From the NCBI GenBank assembly GCA_945897695.1, contig CAMDGW010000009.1, forward strand, positions 1 to 24,257: a stretch of DNA of 24,257 bases. The letters are read 5' to 3'. The position numbers and the translations under genes were made by a program. Under the pieces are notes generated by a model. The model searched no databases and was not told the DNA's origin. It saw only the letters and a list, made by a program, of their open reading frames with translations. Source of the stretch: Pseudobacteriovorax antillogorgiicola (GTDB lineage: Bacteria > Bdellovibrionota_B > Oligoflexia > Oligoflexales > RGVZ01). Positions 1 through 6,614 of the stretch are shown one piece after another. The first letter of the stretch is position 1. Every line of letters begins with the position of its first letter.

Positions 1-168
1 AGTTAAAGCATCAGCGTCATTAATTAAACTGTTTTCAATCAGTCCACGAGGCAGCACCTCAATCGCAAAATTTTTAAGTTTGCGCTGAGTAATATTGCCA
101 GTTAACTCGAGCATCTTAACAGCCGAGCTACCGATATCAATCGACACTAAAGAGTTGTTGAAAAACAT
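1..168 (-). CDS. pilM: Type IV pilus assembly protein PilM, N-terminal fragment
   Basis: Reading leftwards from an ATG at 168, the frame stays open to the window edge (56 codons). The N-terminus contains LVSIDIGSSAVKMLEL, the actin-like phosphate-1 motif (DIGSS-VK) typical of PilM. PilM is the cytoplasmic actin-fold ATPase that binds PilN and links the type IV pilus inner-membrane platform to its motor. A good ribosome binding site (GAGGAAG) lies just upstream of the ATG. Only the first sixth or so of the protein is inside the window, so the assignment rests on this motif. FtsA, another actin-fold protein with a similar N-terminus, is the main alternative, but the VKMLEL continuation is PilM-like. 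The rest of any pil operon would lie to the left. Confidence 0.8.
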   Translation of the reverse strand, partial: MFFNNSLVSIDIGSSAVKMLELTGNITQRKLKNFAIEVLPRGLIENSLINDADALT

Positions 169-183
169 TCTCTTCCTCAGGAC

Positions 184-209
184 ATAATAGAAATAGTTCT
201 GTCTATTAT
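184..209. repeat. AT-rich inverted repeat upstream of pilM
   Basis: Arms ATAATAGA (184-191) and TCTATTAT (202-209) are perfect inverted repeats separated by 10 bases. They lie 15 bases upstream of the pilM start and run into a T stretch (209-214) on the + strand. Its position next to the pilM ribosome binding site fits an operator or a leader hairpin. The T-run also resembles a weak + strand terminator, but no + strand gene precedes it. Function is not established. Confidence 0.4.
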
Positions 210-264
210 TTTTTCACCTAAGGGACGAGTCGTCAACCCATTGAGGCGCAAGGGTTTCGCCAAT

Positions 265-294
265 ATTTTGACAAGATCCGTCAGAATTTTGACA
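265..294. repeat. Two direct repeats of ATTTTGACA, 21 bp apart
   Basis: ATTTTGACA occurs at 265-273 and again at 286-294. The centre-to-centre distance is 21 bp, two turns of B-DNA, so both copies present on the same helical face. The pair sits in the gap between pilM and the small Cys-rich gene, about 100 bp upstream of pilM. This is the geometry of a tandem activator or repressor site. It could also be chance in an AT-rich spacer. Confidence 0.35.
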
Positions 295-318
295 TGAGAA
301 AAATCTGCCGAGTTGAAG

Positions 319-669
319 CTATTTTTTCTTAAAGAACGCCTCGAGTTCTTCTTCCATCTTTGATTTTTCTTTTGAATTTGATGGACTACCGAACAGAGCG
401 TCGAGCGGATTGGTGGCTGAAGTTAATGCTGATGAAGCATGTCCGGCATTTGCTTCAAACCAATCACAAAAGTTGGATTTTTCCTTGTCTTTCACTAATT
501 CAGCCTGGGATTCCGCACACTCACGATTAGCATGGCGATCATAAAATCTGCAGTTCAGACACACCTTGGCATCCCGCCTACAACCCAAGCACAGTTCACT
601 TCGCGCCAAAGGGGGAGAAAACTCCCATGTACGGCCGCAAGACCAACAGGTAACTGTATGTACTGACAT
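319..669 (-). CDS. Small Cys-rich, zinc-binding-type protein of unknown function
   Basis: This 116-residue protein is read from the ATG at 669, which has AGAGGG 7 bases upstream; an earlier in-frame ATG at 699 lacks this. The N-terminal half carries regularly spaced cysteines: CWSCG (8-12), CLGC (27-30), CLNC (37-40), then a Cys in RECAES and one in NFCDWF. This suggests one or two zinc ribbons. The C-terminal half is Ser/Ala-rich and probably disordered, ending in an acidic-then-basic tail (EEELEAFFKKK). No signal peptide or membrane segment is visible, so it is probably cytoplasmic. I do not recognise a named family. The clustered CxxC pairs would fit nucleic-acid or protein binding, but no function should be assigned. 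It has its own predicted promoter and is transcribed towards pilM. Confidence 0.75.
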   Translation of the reverse strand: MSVHTVTCWSCGRTWEFSPPLARSELCLGCRRDAKVCLNCRFYDRHANRECAESQAELVKDKEKSNFCDWFEANAGHASSALTSATNPLDALFGSPSNSKEKSKMEEELEAFFKKK

Positions 670-705
670 AATTAGCCCTCTCATTGATTCAAACAGCACT
701 ATTAA

Positions 706-734
706 GCATTACAGGCTTCTGCCAACTCTTGCAA
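706..734 (-). promoter_or_regulatory. Predicted sigma70-type promoter of the Cys-rich protein gene
   Basis: On the minus strand TTGCAA (729-734) and TAATGC (706-711) are separated by exactly 17 bp, and a TG immediately precedes the -10 box. The site lies about 40 bases upstream of the ATG at 669. It is assigned by consensus only. Confidence 0.5.
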
Positions 735-769
735 GACGGCGAATCTACAAACATAAATCAAAAAAACTA

Positions 770-783
770 GGGCCACTTGGCCC
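770..783. repeat. Perfect palindrome abutting the CBS-operon promoter
   Basis: GGGCCACTTGGCCC is an inverted repeat with 6-base arms. It ends exactly where the predicted -35 box of the downstream operon begins (784). On the minus strand it would form GGGCC-AAGT-GGCCC followed by TA-G-TTTTTTT, the look of a short intrinsic terminator that would stop antisense transcription. As DNA it could equally be an operator next to the promoter. Confidence 0.4.
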
Positions 784-813
784 TTGAGCAAGGATCACAA
801 AACATGATATTCT
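784..813 (+). promoter_or_regulatory. Predicted promoter of the CBS-led five-gene operon
   Basis: TTGAGC (784-789) and TATTCT (808-813) are separated by 18 bp. They lie 35 bases upstream of the ATG at 849, giving a short leader. It is assigned by consensus only, but it is the best match in the intergenic gap. Confidence 0.45.
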
Positions 814-848
814 GAAGTAATAACAGCATCATCGACAGAAGGGATTCC

Positions 849-1799
849 ATGTTATTTCAAAATATACTTGAAGCAATCGGTCGCACACCACTTGTAAAAC
901 TCAATCGCGTCACCGACGGCCTTGAGTGTGACCTCTACGCCAAGTGCGAATTCCTGAACCCAGGCGGTTCGATAAAAGACCGAATTGGCTACCGCATGGT
1001 GGTCGACGCTGAGAAAAGCGGGCGCATCAAACGTGGCGATACACTGATCGAGCCAACCAGCGGCAATACCGGCATCGGCATTGCATTAGCGGGAGCCGTG
1101 CTCGGCTACCGAATTATTATCACCCTTCCAGAGAAAATGAGCCGCGAAAAGCAGGTGACGCTTGCGGCTCTTGGAGCTGAAATCATAAGAACACCGACTG
1201 AAGCTGCCTGGGACTCGCCGGACAGCCACATTGGCGTTGCCAAAAAGCTTCAAAAAGAACTGCCTCGCGCACACATTCTCGATCAATACGCCAACCCAAG
1301 CAATCCTCAAGTACATTTCGAAACCACTGCTGCAGAAATCTTAGAAGACCTGGGTGGCAGGGTTGACATGATTGTGATGGGTGCTGGTACAGGTGGCACC
1401 ATCAGTGGCGTAGCCAAGAGGATCAAAGAAGCGTGCCCACACGCCATCATCGTTGGGGCAGATCCAGAAGGGTCAATCCTTGGTGGAGGAACAGACATTC
1501 ACAGCTATAAAGTTGAAGGAATTGGTTATGACTTTATTCCTGATGTTCTAGACCGCAAAATCGTTGATCAATGGGTAAAGACAAATGACGTGACTTCATT
1601 TAAGCTGGCACGGAGGCTCATTCGTGAAGAGGGGCTTCTATCTGGCGGATCATCTGGTTCTGCGATGATGGCCGCCCTTCAGGCAGCGCGACAACTCAAA
1701 AAAGGCCAGCGCTGTGTGGTCATACTTCCCGATGGCATTAGAAATTACATGACCAAGTTTGTCGATCCCGACTGGATGACGAAAGAGGGCTTAGCCTGA
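849..1799 (+). CDS. cbs: Cystathionine beta-synthase (PLP core, no regulatory domain)
   Basis: This 316-residue fold-type II PLP enzyme condenses serine (or O-acetylserine) with homocysteine or sulfide in the cytoplasm. The PLP-binding lysine is K43 in GGSIKDR. The Asn-loop PTSGNTG (69-75) and the phosphate-binding GTGGT (180-184) are intact. The stretch VEGIGYDFIPDVLDR (222-236) and the C-terminal DGIRNYMTKFVDPDWM are characteristic of cystathionine beta-synthase rather than CysK/CysM. The tandem CBS/Bateman domains found at the C-terminus of the human enzyme are absent, as in many bacterial and some protist forms. ATG at 849 follows a GAAGGGAT ribosome site. It heads a five-gene run, and the next gene begins 12 bases after the stop. 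Cysteine synthase is the alternative, and both can release H2S, which is notable given the sulfide oxidase at 12741-13949. Confidence 0.85.
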   Translation: MLFQNILEAIGRTPLVKLNRVTDGLECDLYAKCEFLNPGGSIKDRIGYRMVVDAEKSGRIKRGDTLIEPTSGNTGIGIALAGAVLGYRIIITLPEKMSREKQVTLAALGAEIIRTPTEAAWDSPDSHIGVAKKLQKELPRAHILDQYANPSNPQVHFETTAAEILEDLGGRVDMIVMGAGTGGTISGVAKRIKEACPHAIIVGADPEGSILGGGTDIHSYKVEGIGYDFIPDVLDRKIVDQWVKTNDVTSFKLARRLIREEGLLSGGSSGSAMMAALQAARQLKKGQRCVVILPDGIRNYMTKFVDPDWMTKEGLA

Positions 1800-1811
1800 A
1801 AGGACAACTCT

Positions 1812-2342
1812 GTGCGCACGGATGCTGCAGTGCTGGAAAAATTTAAGGACCCGGAATGGGGAGCCTCCAAGTTGGGGGAAATCACGATATTCCGCCGATT
1901 CAATGCCGCTGAACTCATGAAGCTTTATGCACAGGGGCAATTCCAGGTCTTACGCCCGCAAAGTCACGCCGTCATAGAGGGCGAGGCTACACGGGGACTT
2001 TATGTAATCTTGGATGGTACTGTTAGTGTTTACAAGACAGATCCAGGTACAAACTCAATGGCAAGATTAGCAGTGCTTGAAAGCGGAGCTTATTTTGGAG
2101 AACTAAGTCTTTTTGATTCCGCCCCGCGATCTGCGACCGTCAGCGCAGAGACCACTGTTCAGTGTTTTCTGCTCGACGCCAAGGCGTTTAATAGTTTCCT
2201 TGAGGCTGCGGGAGAAAATCTACAACTTAGATTCTATAAAACCTGTGCCGAGGAATTAGTTGATCGTCTCCGAAAACTTAACAGCGACTACATCACAAGC
2301 CAAAACATGCTGTGGCGCCATGCATTCCGCCATGAAGACTAA
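1812..2342 (+). CDS. Stand-alone cyclic-nucleotide-binding domain protein
   Basis: This 176-residue protein starts at a GTG, 12 bases after the CBS stop. It contains one cNMP-binding beta-roll (about residues 24-135): the glycine turn LYVILDGTVSVYK, then the phosphate-binding cassette GELSLFDSAPRSATV (96-110) with the conserved Glu97 and Arg106 that contact the ribose and cyclic phosphate of cAMP or cGMP. The C-terminal helices (about 140-176) end in FRHED, with no helix-turn-helix, so it is not a CRP/FNR-type transcription factor. No catalytic domain or membrane segment is present. It probably acts as a ligand-sensing partner protein. Its tight coupling to the CBS gene raises the possibility that it regulates that enzyme or a neighbour in the operon, which is inference. 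Confidence 0.85.
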   Translation: MRTDAAVLEKFKDPEWGASKLGEITIFRRFNAAELMKLYAQGQFQVLRPQSHAVIEGEATRGLYVILDGTVSVYKTDPGTNSMARLAVLESGAYFGELSLFDSAPRSATVSAETTVQCFLLDAKAFNSFLEAAGENLQLRFYKTCAEELVDRLRKLNSDYITSQNMLWRHAFRHED

Positions 2343-2368
2343 ATCAATTCAAATCATAGGACGACAAA

Positions 2369-4453
2369 ATGAGCGCAAATCCATTGCTCTATGAAAAAGG
2401 CCTTCCGTCATTTGACAAAATCAAAGCAGAACACATTGTCCCTGCTGTCACAGCGGTATTGGCATCAGCTAACGCGAAATTTGACGAACTTGAGGGGCGT
2501 TTGAGCCATCCTCCGTTCGTGCCATCATGGGACAGCCTAATGGGACCTCTTGATGAGATTGATCACGAAGTGTTTCGTGTTTGGTCTCCCGTTGGTCACC
2601 TAATGGGGGTGATGAACTCCGATGACTTGCGTAAAGCATATGAAACGATGCAGCCTGGGGTTGTCACGTTCGGCCTTAAGACATCGCAAAGTCGCAAAAT
2701 TTATGACGCACTCATGAAAATCAAAGCAGGAAGTGAGTGGAATAAACTCTCCCGCCCTCGCCAGCGAATCATTGAACGCAATATCTTATCAATGAAACTT
2801 TCGGGCGTTGGCCTCGATGGTCAAAACAAAGAACGCTACAATGAAATCGCTCAGGAACTTGCAGCACTCAAGACAAAGTTTTCGAATAACGGACTGGACT
2901 CAACAAAGTCATGGTCGATGACGCTTATTGTGCGAGAAGAAATGGACGGACTTCCCTCTCATGTTTTTGCGTCATCAAGCCAAGAACATAATCGGGCAAC
3001 CAAAAGCTTAGAATCGACGCCCGAAAAAGGACCCTGGAGATTTACCCAGGACGCCCCAAGTTATCTCCCCTTTATGGAATTCTCCAAACGACGTGAGCTT
3101 CGCGAAAAGATGTACCGTGCGAGAATTGCCATTGCATCAACCGGAGAGTTTGATAACTCACCGATCATAGAAAAAATACTAAAACTAAAATATGAACAGT
3201 CAAAACTTCTCGGTTTCAGCACCTTTGCTGAACAGAGTCTCGCCATGAAAATGGCAGGAAGCGTGGCGGCGGTTGATAAACTACTTGAAGAACTGCTTAC
3301 AGCTTCATGGGAATCTGGCAAAAAAGAACACTCTGAGCTTGAAATTTTTGCTGCAAATCGCGGCTTTAGTGAAAAGCTACTAGAATGGGATATTCCATTT
3401 TACGCGGAGCGTCTCAAAGAAGAGAGGTATCAGTACAGCGAAGACGAGCTCCGCCCTTATTTCCCAATCCCTAAGGTCCTTGATGGGATGTTTGCACTCG
3501 TAAGCAAGATTTTCGGTGTCAGAGTTGAATCAACTGATGGCAAAGCTCCGGTCTGGCATCCTGATGTTCGCTACTTTACAGTGTTTGATGAAACCACCAA
3601 GCAGCCCATTGCTGGCTTTTACCTGGATCCATTTGCACGCCCTGGACTAAAGCGCGCTGGGGCTTGGATGGATGATTGCATCAACCGTAGGCGCAGCGGC
3701 TCCTCTTTGGAACTCCCTGTGGCACATCTCATTTGTAACGGCACCCCTCCCGTAGGTGGAAAGCCCGGCCTCATGGGATTTGACGAAGTACACACACTCT
3801 TCCATGAATTTGGACACGGCTTACAACACATGCTGACAGTGATAGATGATGCTGGTGCATCAGGCATCAATGGCGTGGAATGGGATGCTGTTGAACTAGC
3901 CAGCCAGTTTATGGAAAACTGGCTCTATCATGCGCCAGTGCTCAGGTCGATTAGCGGCCATGTTGATAACAATGCTCCATTGCCAGACGAGTATATAGAA
4001 AAAATCCTTGCTGCCAGAAATTACCGGTCAGCGAGTATAATGCTCAGACAACTTCATCTTGGCCTCACCGATATGGAACTTCACCATCGATACTCTGTTG
4101 GCGGAAGCGAAACTCCCCATGAAGTTTTCAACAGAATCGCCAAGCGCACGAGCGTCTTACCGCCAAGGCCTGAAAATCGATTTCTATGCGCATTTGGACA
4201 TATATTCGCTGGCGGTTATTCCGCTGGATACTACAGCTACAAATGGGCAGAAGTTTTGAGCGCTGATGCTTTTGCAGCGTTCGAGGAGTCCGGACTTGAT
4301 AAAGAGCAGTCTCTGAAAGAGACGGGACTTAGATACCGTCAGACCATCCTCGCATTAGGTGGAGGGGAACATCCTATGGAGGTATTCAAAAAATTCCGTG
4401 GAAGAGAACCCTCGACAAAAGCTCTGCTGCGACACAGCGGCCTAACTGCCTGA
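2369..4453 (+). CDS. prlC: M3 family zinc metallopeptidase, oligopeptidase A type
   Basis: This 694-residue cytoplasmic endopeptidase belongs to the thimet oligopeptidase/PrlC family, which degrades short peptides such as cleaved signal peptides. The zinc site is HEFGH (479-483) with the third ligand Glu509 in DAVELASQFMENW. The substrate-binding GGYSAGYYSYKWAEVLSAD block follows near residues 615-635. Length matches E. coli oligopeptidase A (about 680). The N-terminus NPLLYEKGLPSFDKIKAEHI is typical of the subfamily and confirms the ATG at 2369, which has AGGAC 6 bases upstream. There is no signal peptide. It sits 26 bases after the cyclic-nucleotide-binding gene and 19 before the UbiB-like gene, so co-transcription is likely. 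Confidence 0.93.
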   Translation: MSANPLLYEKGLPSFDKIKAEHIVPAVTAVLASANAKFDELEGRLSHPPFVPSWDSLMGPLDEIDHEVFRVWSPVGHLMGVMNSDDLRKAYETMQPGVVTFGLKTSQSRKIYDALMKIKAGSEWNKLSRPRQRIIERNILSMKLSGVGLDGQNKERYNEIAQELAALKTKFSNNGLDSTKSWSMTLIVREEMDGLPSHVFASSSQEHNRATKSLESTPEKGPWRFTQDAPSYLPFMEFSKRRELREKMYRARIAIASTGEFDNSPIIEKILKLKYEQSKLLGFSTFAEQSLAMKMAGSVAAVDKLLEELLTASWESGKKEHSELEIFAANRGFSEKLLEWDIPFYAERLKEERYQYSEDELRPYFPIPKVLDGMFALVSKIFGVRVESTDGKAPVWHPDVRYFTVFDETTKQPIAGFYLDPFARPGLKRAGAWMDDCINRRRSGSSLELPVAHLICNGTPPVGGKPGLMGFDEVHTLFHEFGHGLQHMLTVIDDAGASGINGVEWDAVELASQFMENWLYHAPVLRSISGHVDNNAPLPDEYIEKILAARNYRSASIMLRQLHLGLTDMELHHRYSVGGSETPHEVFNRIAKRTSVLPPRPENRFLCAFGHIFAGGYSAGYYSYKWAEVLSADAFAAFEESGLDKEQSLKETGLRYRQTILALGGGEHPMEVFKKFRGREPSTKALLRHSGLTA

Positions 4454-4472
4454 TATTCAGGATAAGGATCCC

Positions 4473-6194
4473 ATGGACAAAATACAGTTTAATATTCCCT
4501 TACGGCGTCAGATTCGCAACATGGGGCGCTTTGCCCAAATCGTTAACGTATTTGCTCGGCACGGCTATTGGACAGTCCTAGAGCGCATGGAAATGCGTAA
4601 AGTTTTAAACGAGCAAGAACTCGAGGAAGTAGCGTCGATCTCAAGCGCGGCTGAACGCATTGATACAATTCAGTCTTCAAAAATGGAAGGCATACCGACC
4701 CGCCTGCGCAAAGCTTTTGAAGAGTTGGGCCCAGCTTTCGTCAAGCTAGGCCAAGTCCTAGCGGTTCGTGAAGATTTGATGTCAAAAGAATTCACCGAAG
4801 AGCTTTCCCGCCTGCACAGCAAGGTTGAAACTCTGCCATTTGAACTCATTCAAACCAGGATCAAAGAGGAACTTGGCCCTCAGAAGATGGCAATGTTTAC
4901 ATCCATAAACCCTATCCCACTAGCAGCTGGTAGTATTGCGCAGGTGCACACGGCGACACTTATTGATGGTCAAAAAGTTGTCATAAAGATTCAAAGACCT
5001 GGCATCAAACAACTGATAGAGACCGACCTCGATTTAATGCTAACTATCGCTGAGCTGATGGAACGATACATTCCCGAAAGCCGGTTCTTACGCCCGACAG
5101 CGCTGGTGCAGGCCCTGTCTGATGCTTTGATTTGCGAACTTGATTTTGTCCGCGAAGCGGGAAGCATGTCCAAGATGGCGGCGAATTTTGCGGAGGTACC
5201 ACACGTTCACTTCCCCGATGTGCACTGGGACTTTTCTACATCAAAGGTCCTAACATTATCCCACATGGAAGGCCTTCCGGCGGATGATCGAGAGCGCTTA
5301 CTTGCTGCGGGAATTGACGTGGAACTGCTCATGCGTCGAGGCATGGGAATGTTCATGAAGATGGTTTTTGTCGATGGTTTTTTTCATGGCGACCTTCATC
5401 CTGGAAACATTCTTGCCAAGCAAAACTCGGAAATTGGCCTCCTAGATTTTGGACTGGTTATCCGTCTAAGCTCGCGAGTGCGAGAAAATTTGGCGGGACT
5501 CTTAATGTGCCTTTCCAAAGAGGACTATGAAGGGATGGTTAGCCATTATCTGGAAATATCAGACCCTGCCTCAAACCTTGACGTAACGAAGTTTCAGCAC
5601 GACATAGCCAATGCCATATCACCATTCGTGGGACTGAACTTAAAACAAACTCAAAGTGGCGCCAGACTTTGGGACTTAGCACGCATCGCCGCCAAGCATA
5701 ATACGCCATTCCCACAGGATTTGATTGTTTTTGTCAAAAGCATGTCAACCTTTGAGGGCGTTGGCATGCGACTTGATCCTAATTTTGATATCATGGAGCT
5801 GGTATCAGAATTTGCTGCCGAGATCATGAGTGAGATTTATTCACCAAAGAAATTTCAAGACCAAGCCCTCTCCATCGGCCGCGACGTCGCTAATCTTCTG
5901 CGTCACGCTCCTATACAAACCAGAAGGCTCCTAAACGCAGCCCTCGAGGGGCACCTTAAGCTTAATGTCAGCAGTACTGACGTTATTAGACTATCCAAGT
6001 CTCTTGACCGAACTGGTAGTCGACTGTCAGTGGCGGTTATCATCGGAGCTCTTCTTATTGGCTCATCGATTTTAAGTTACGCATCTGCTGCTACCCAGGC
6101 AAAATTTGGCATCATAGGTACTGGAGGCTTTATCACCGCCGGCGTCTTAGCGGTTTACATTGTGGTATCAATTATGAGATCCGGGCGTTTCTAA
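4473..6194 (+). CDS. ubiB: AarF/UbiB (ABC1/ADCK) atypical kinase-like membrane protein
   Basis: This 573-residue member of the UbiB family supports ubiquinone or related isoprenoid-lipid biosynthesis at the inner membrane. The family hallmarks are in order: the KxGQ motif (FVKLGQVLAVREDL, 89-102), the Ala-rich nucleotide loop AAGSIAQVH (151-159), the ATP-contacting Lys172, the ExD motif near E222, the catalytic loop HGDLHPGN (305-312) and DFG (325-327). Two C-terminal membrane helices (about 519-539 and 547-567) anchor it, as in UbiB. ATG at 4473 has AAGGA 4 bases upstream. Not every AarF-family gene acts in quinone synthesis, and no other ubi gene is in the window, so the precise substrate pathway is uncertain. 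A quinone-linked role would fit the sulfide:quinone oxidoreductase encoded further on. Confidence 0.88.
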   Translation: MDKIQFNIPLRRQIRNMGRFAQIVNVFARHGYWTVLERMEMRKVLNEQELEEVASISSAAERIDTIQSSKMEGIPTRLRKAFEELGPAFVKLGQVLAVREDLMSKEFTEELSRLHSKVETLPFELIQTRIKEELGPQKMAMFTSINPIPLAAGSIAQVHTATLIDGQKVVIKIQRPGIKQLIETDLDLMLTIAELMERYIPESRFLRPTALVQALSDALICELDFVREAGSMSKMAANFAEVPHVHFPDVHWDFSTSKVLTLSHMEGLPADDRERLLAAGIDVELLMRRGMGMFMKMVFVDGFFHGDLHPGNILAKQNSEIGLLDFGLVIRLSSRVRENLAGLLMCLSKEDYEGMVSHYLEISDPASNLDVTKFQHDIANAISPFVGLNLKQTQSGARLWDLARIAAKHNTPFPQDLIVFVKSMSTFEGVGMRLDPNFDIMELVSEFAAEIMSEIYSPKKFQDQALSIGRDVANLLRHAPIQTRRLLNAALEGHLKLNVSSTDVIRLSKSLDRTGSRLSVAVIIGALLIGSSILSYASAATQAKFGIIGTGGFITAGVLAVYIVVSIMRSGRF

Positions 6195-6214
6195 GCGAGA
6201 GGAATCCGTCAACT

Positions 6215-6613
6215 ATGAATCATTCAAGTCGTGAACCAACTTTTCTGTATTCGGACCACGAAGCAAGTGAAAAAAGTTCTATAGCAAAAGCCTTTATCGA
6301 AACCCGCGCCCGACTGAATGCCGTGGTAAGCGCTGCTGATAACAATCTCGTTAAGCGATTTTACAATATTGATCACAATACATATCTAGAAGGTTCTCTA
6401 ACTGCCAAAACCAAAGAATTGATGGGGCTTTCCGTTTCGGCTGCACTCCGATGTGACGATTGCATCATCTATCACGTTATCCAGTCATGGAAGCTTGGCG
6501 CTACGCGAACCGAACAAGAAGAAACCATAAATATTGCATTGGTCGTTGGTGGCTCAATTGTAATCCCACACATGCGGCGGGCTTATGATTTGCTTGCACA
6601 GCTGTACGCGTAA
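6215..6613 (+). CDS. AhpD-like/carboxymuconolactone decarboxylase family protein
   Basis: This 132-residue all-alpha protein has the family signature: Leu-rich helix SLTAKTKELMGLSVSAALRC, then C80-x2-C83 and H87 (CDDCIIYHV). That is the redox-active CxxC-x3-H active site of AhpD-type alkylhydroperoxidases. The length and the late-position TEQEETINIALVVGGSIVIPHMRRA helix also fit. It is probably a cytoplasmic thiol peroxidase or disulfide reductase. The true partner and substrate cannot be read from sequence. It is the last gene of the five-gene run, starting 20 bases after ubiB. Its stop codon is one base from the stop of the convergent purD-maf gene, leaving no room for a dedicated terminator. 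Confidence 0.85.
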   Translation: MNHSSREPTFLYSDHEASEKSSIAKAFIETRARLNAVVSAADNNLVKRFYNIDHNTYLEGSLTAKTKELMGLSVSAALRCDDCIIYHVIQSWKLGATRTEQEETINIALVVGGSIVIPHMRRAYDLLAQLYA

Positions 6614-6614
6614 T

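Noticed and set aside
268..294. Two TTGACA hexamers on the + strand as promoter -35 boxes
   Set aside because: No reasonable -10 element follows at 15-19 bp from either, and no + strand gene starts before 849.
566..787. A 73-codon + strand frame opposite the Cys-rich gene
   Set aside because: It overlaps the well-supported minus-strand gene and its promoter, has no ribosome site, and its sequence is low in protein-like features.
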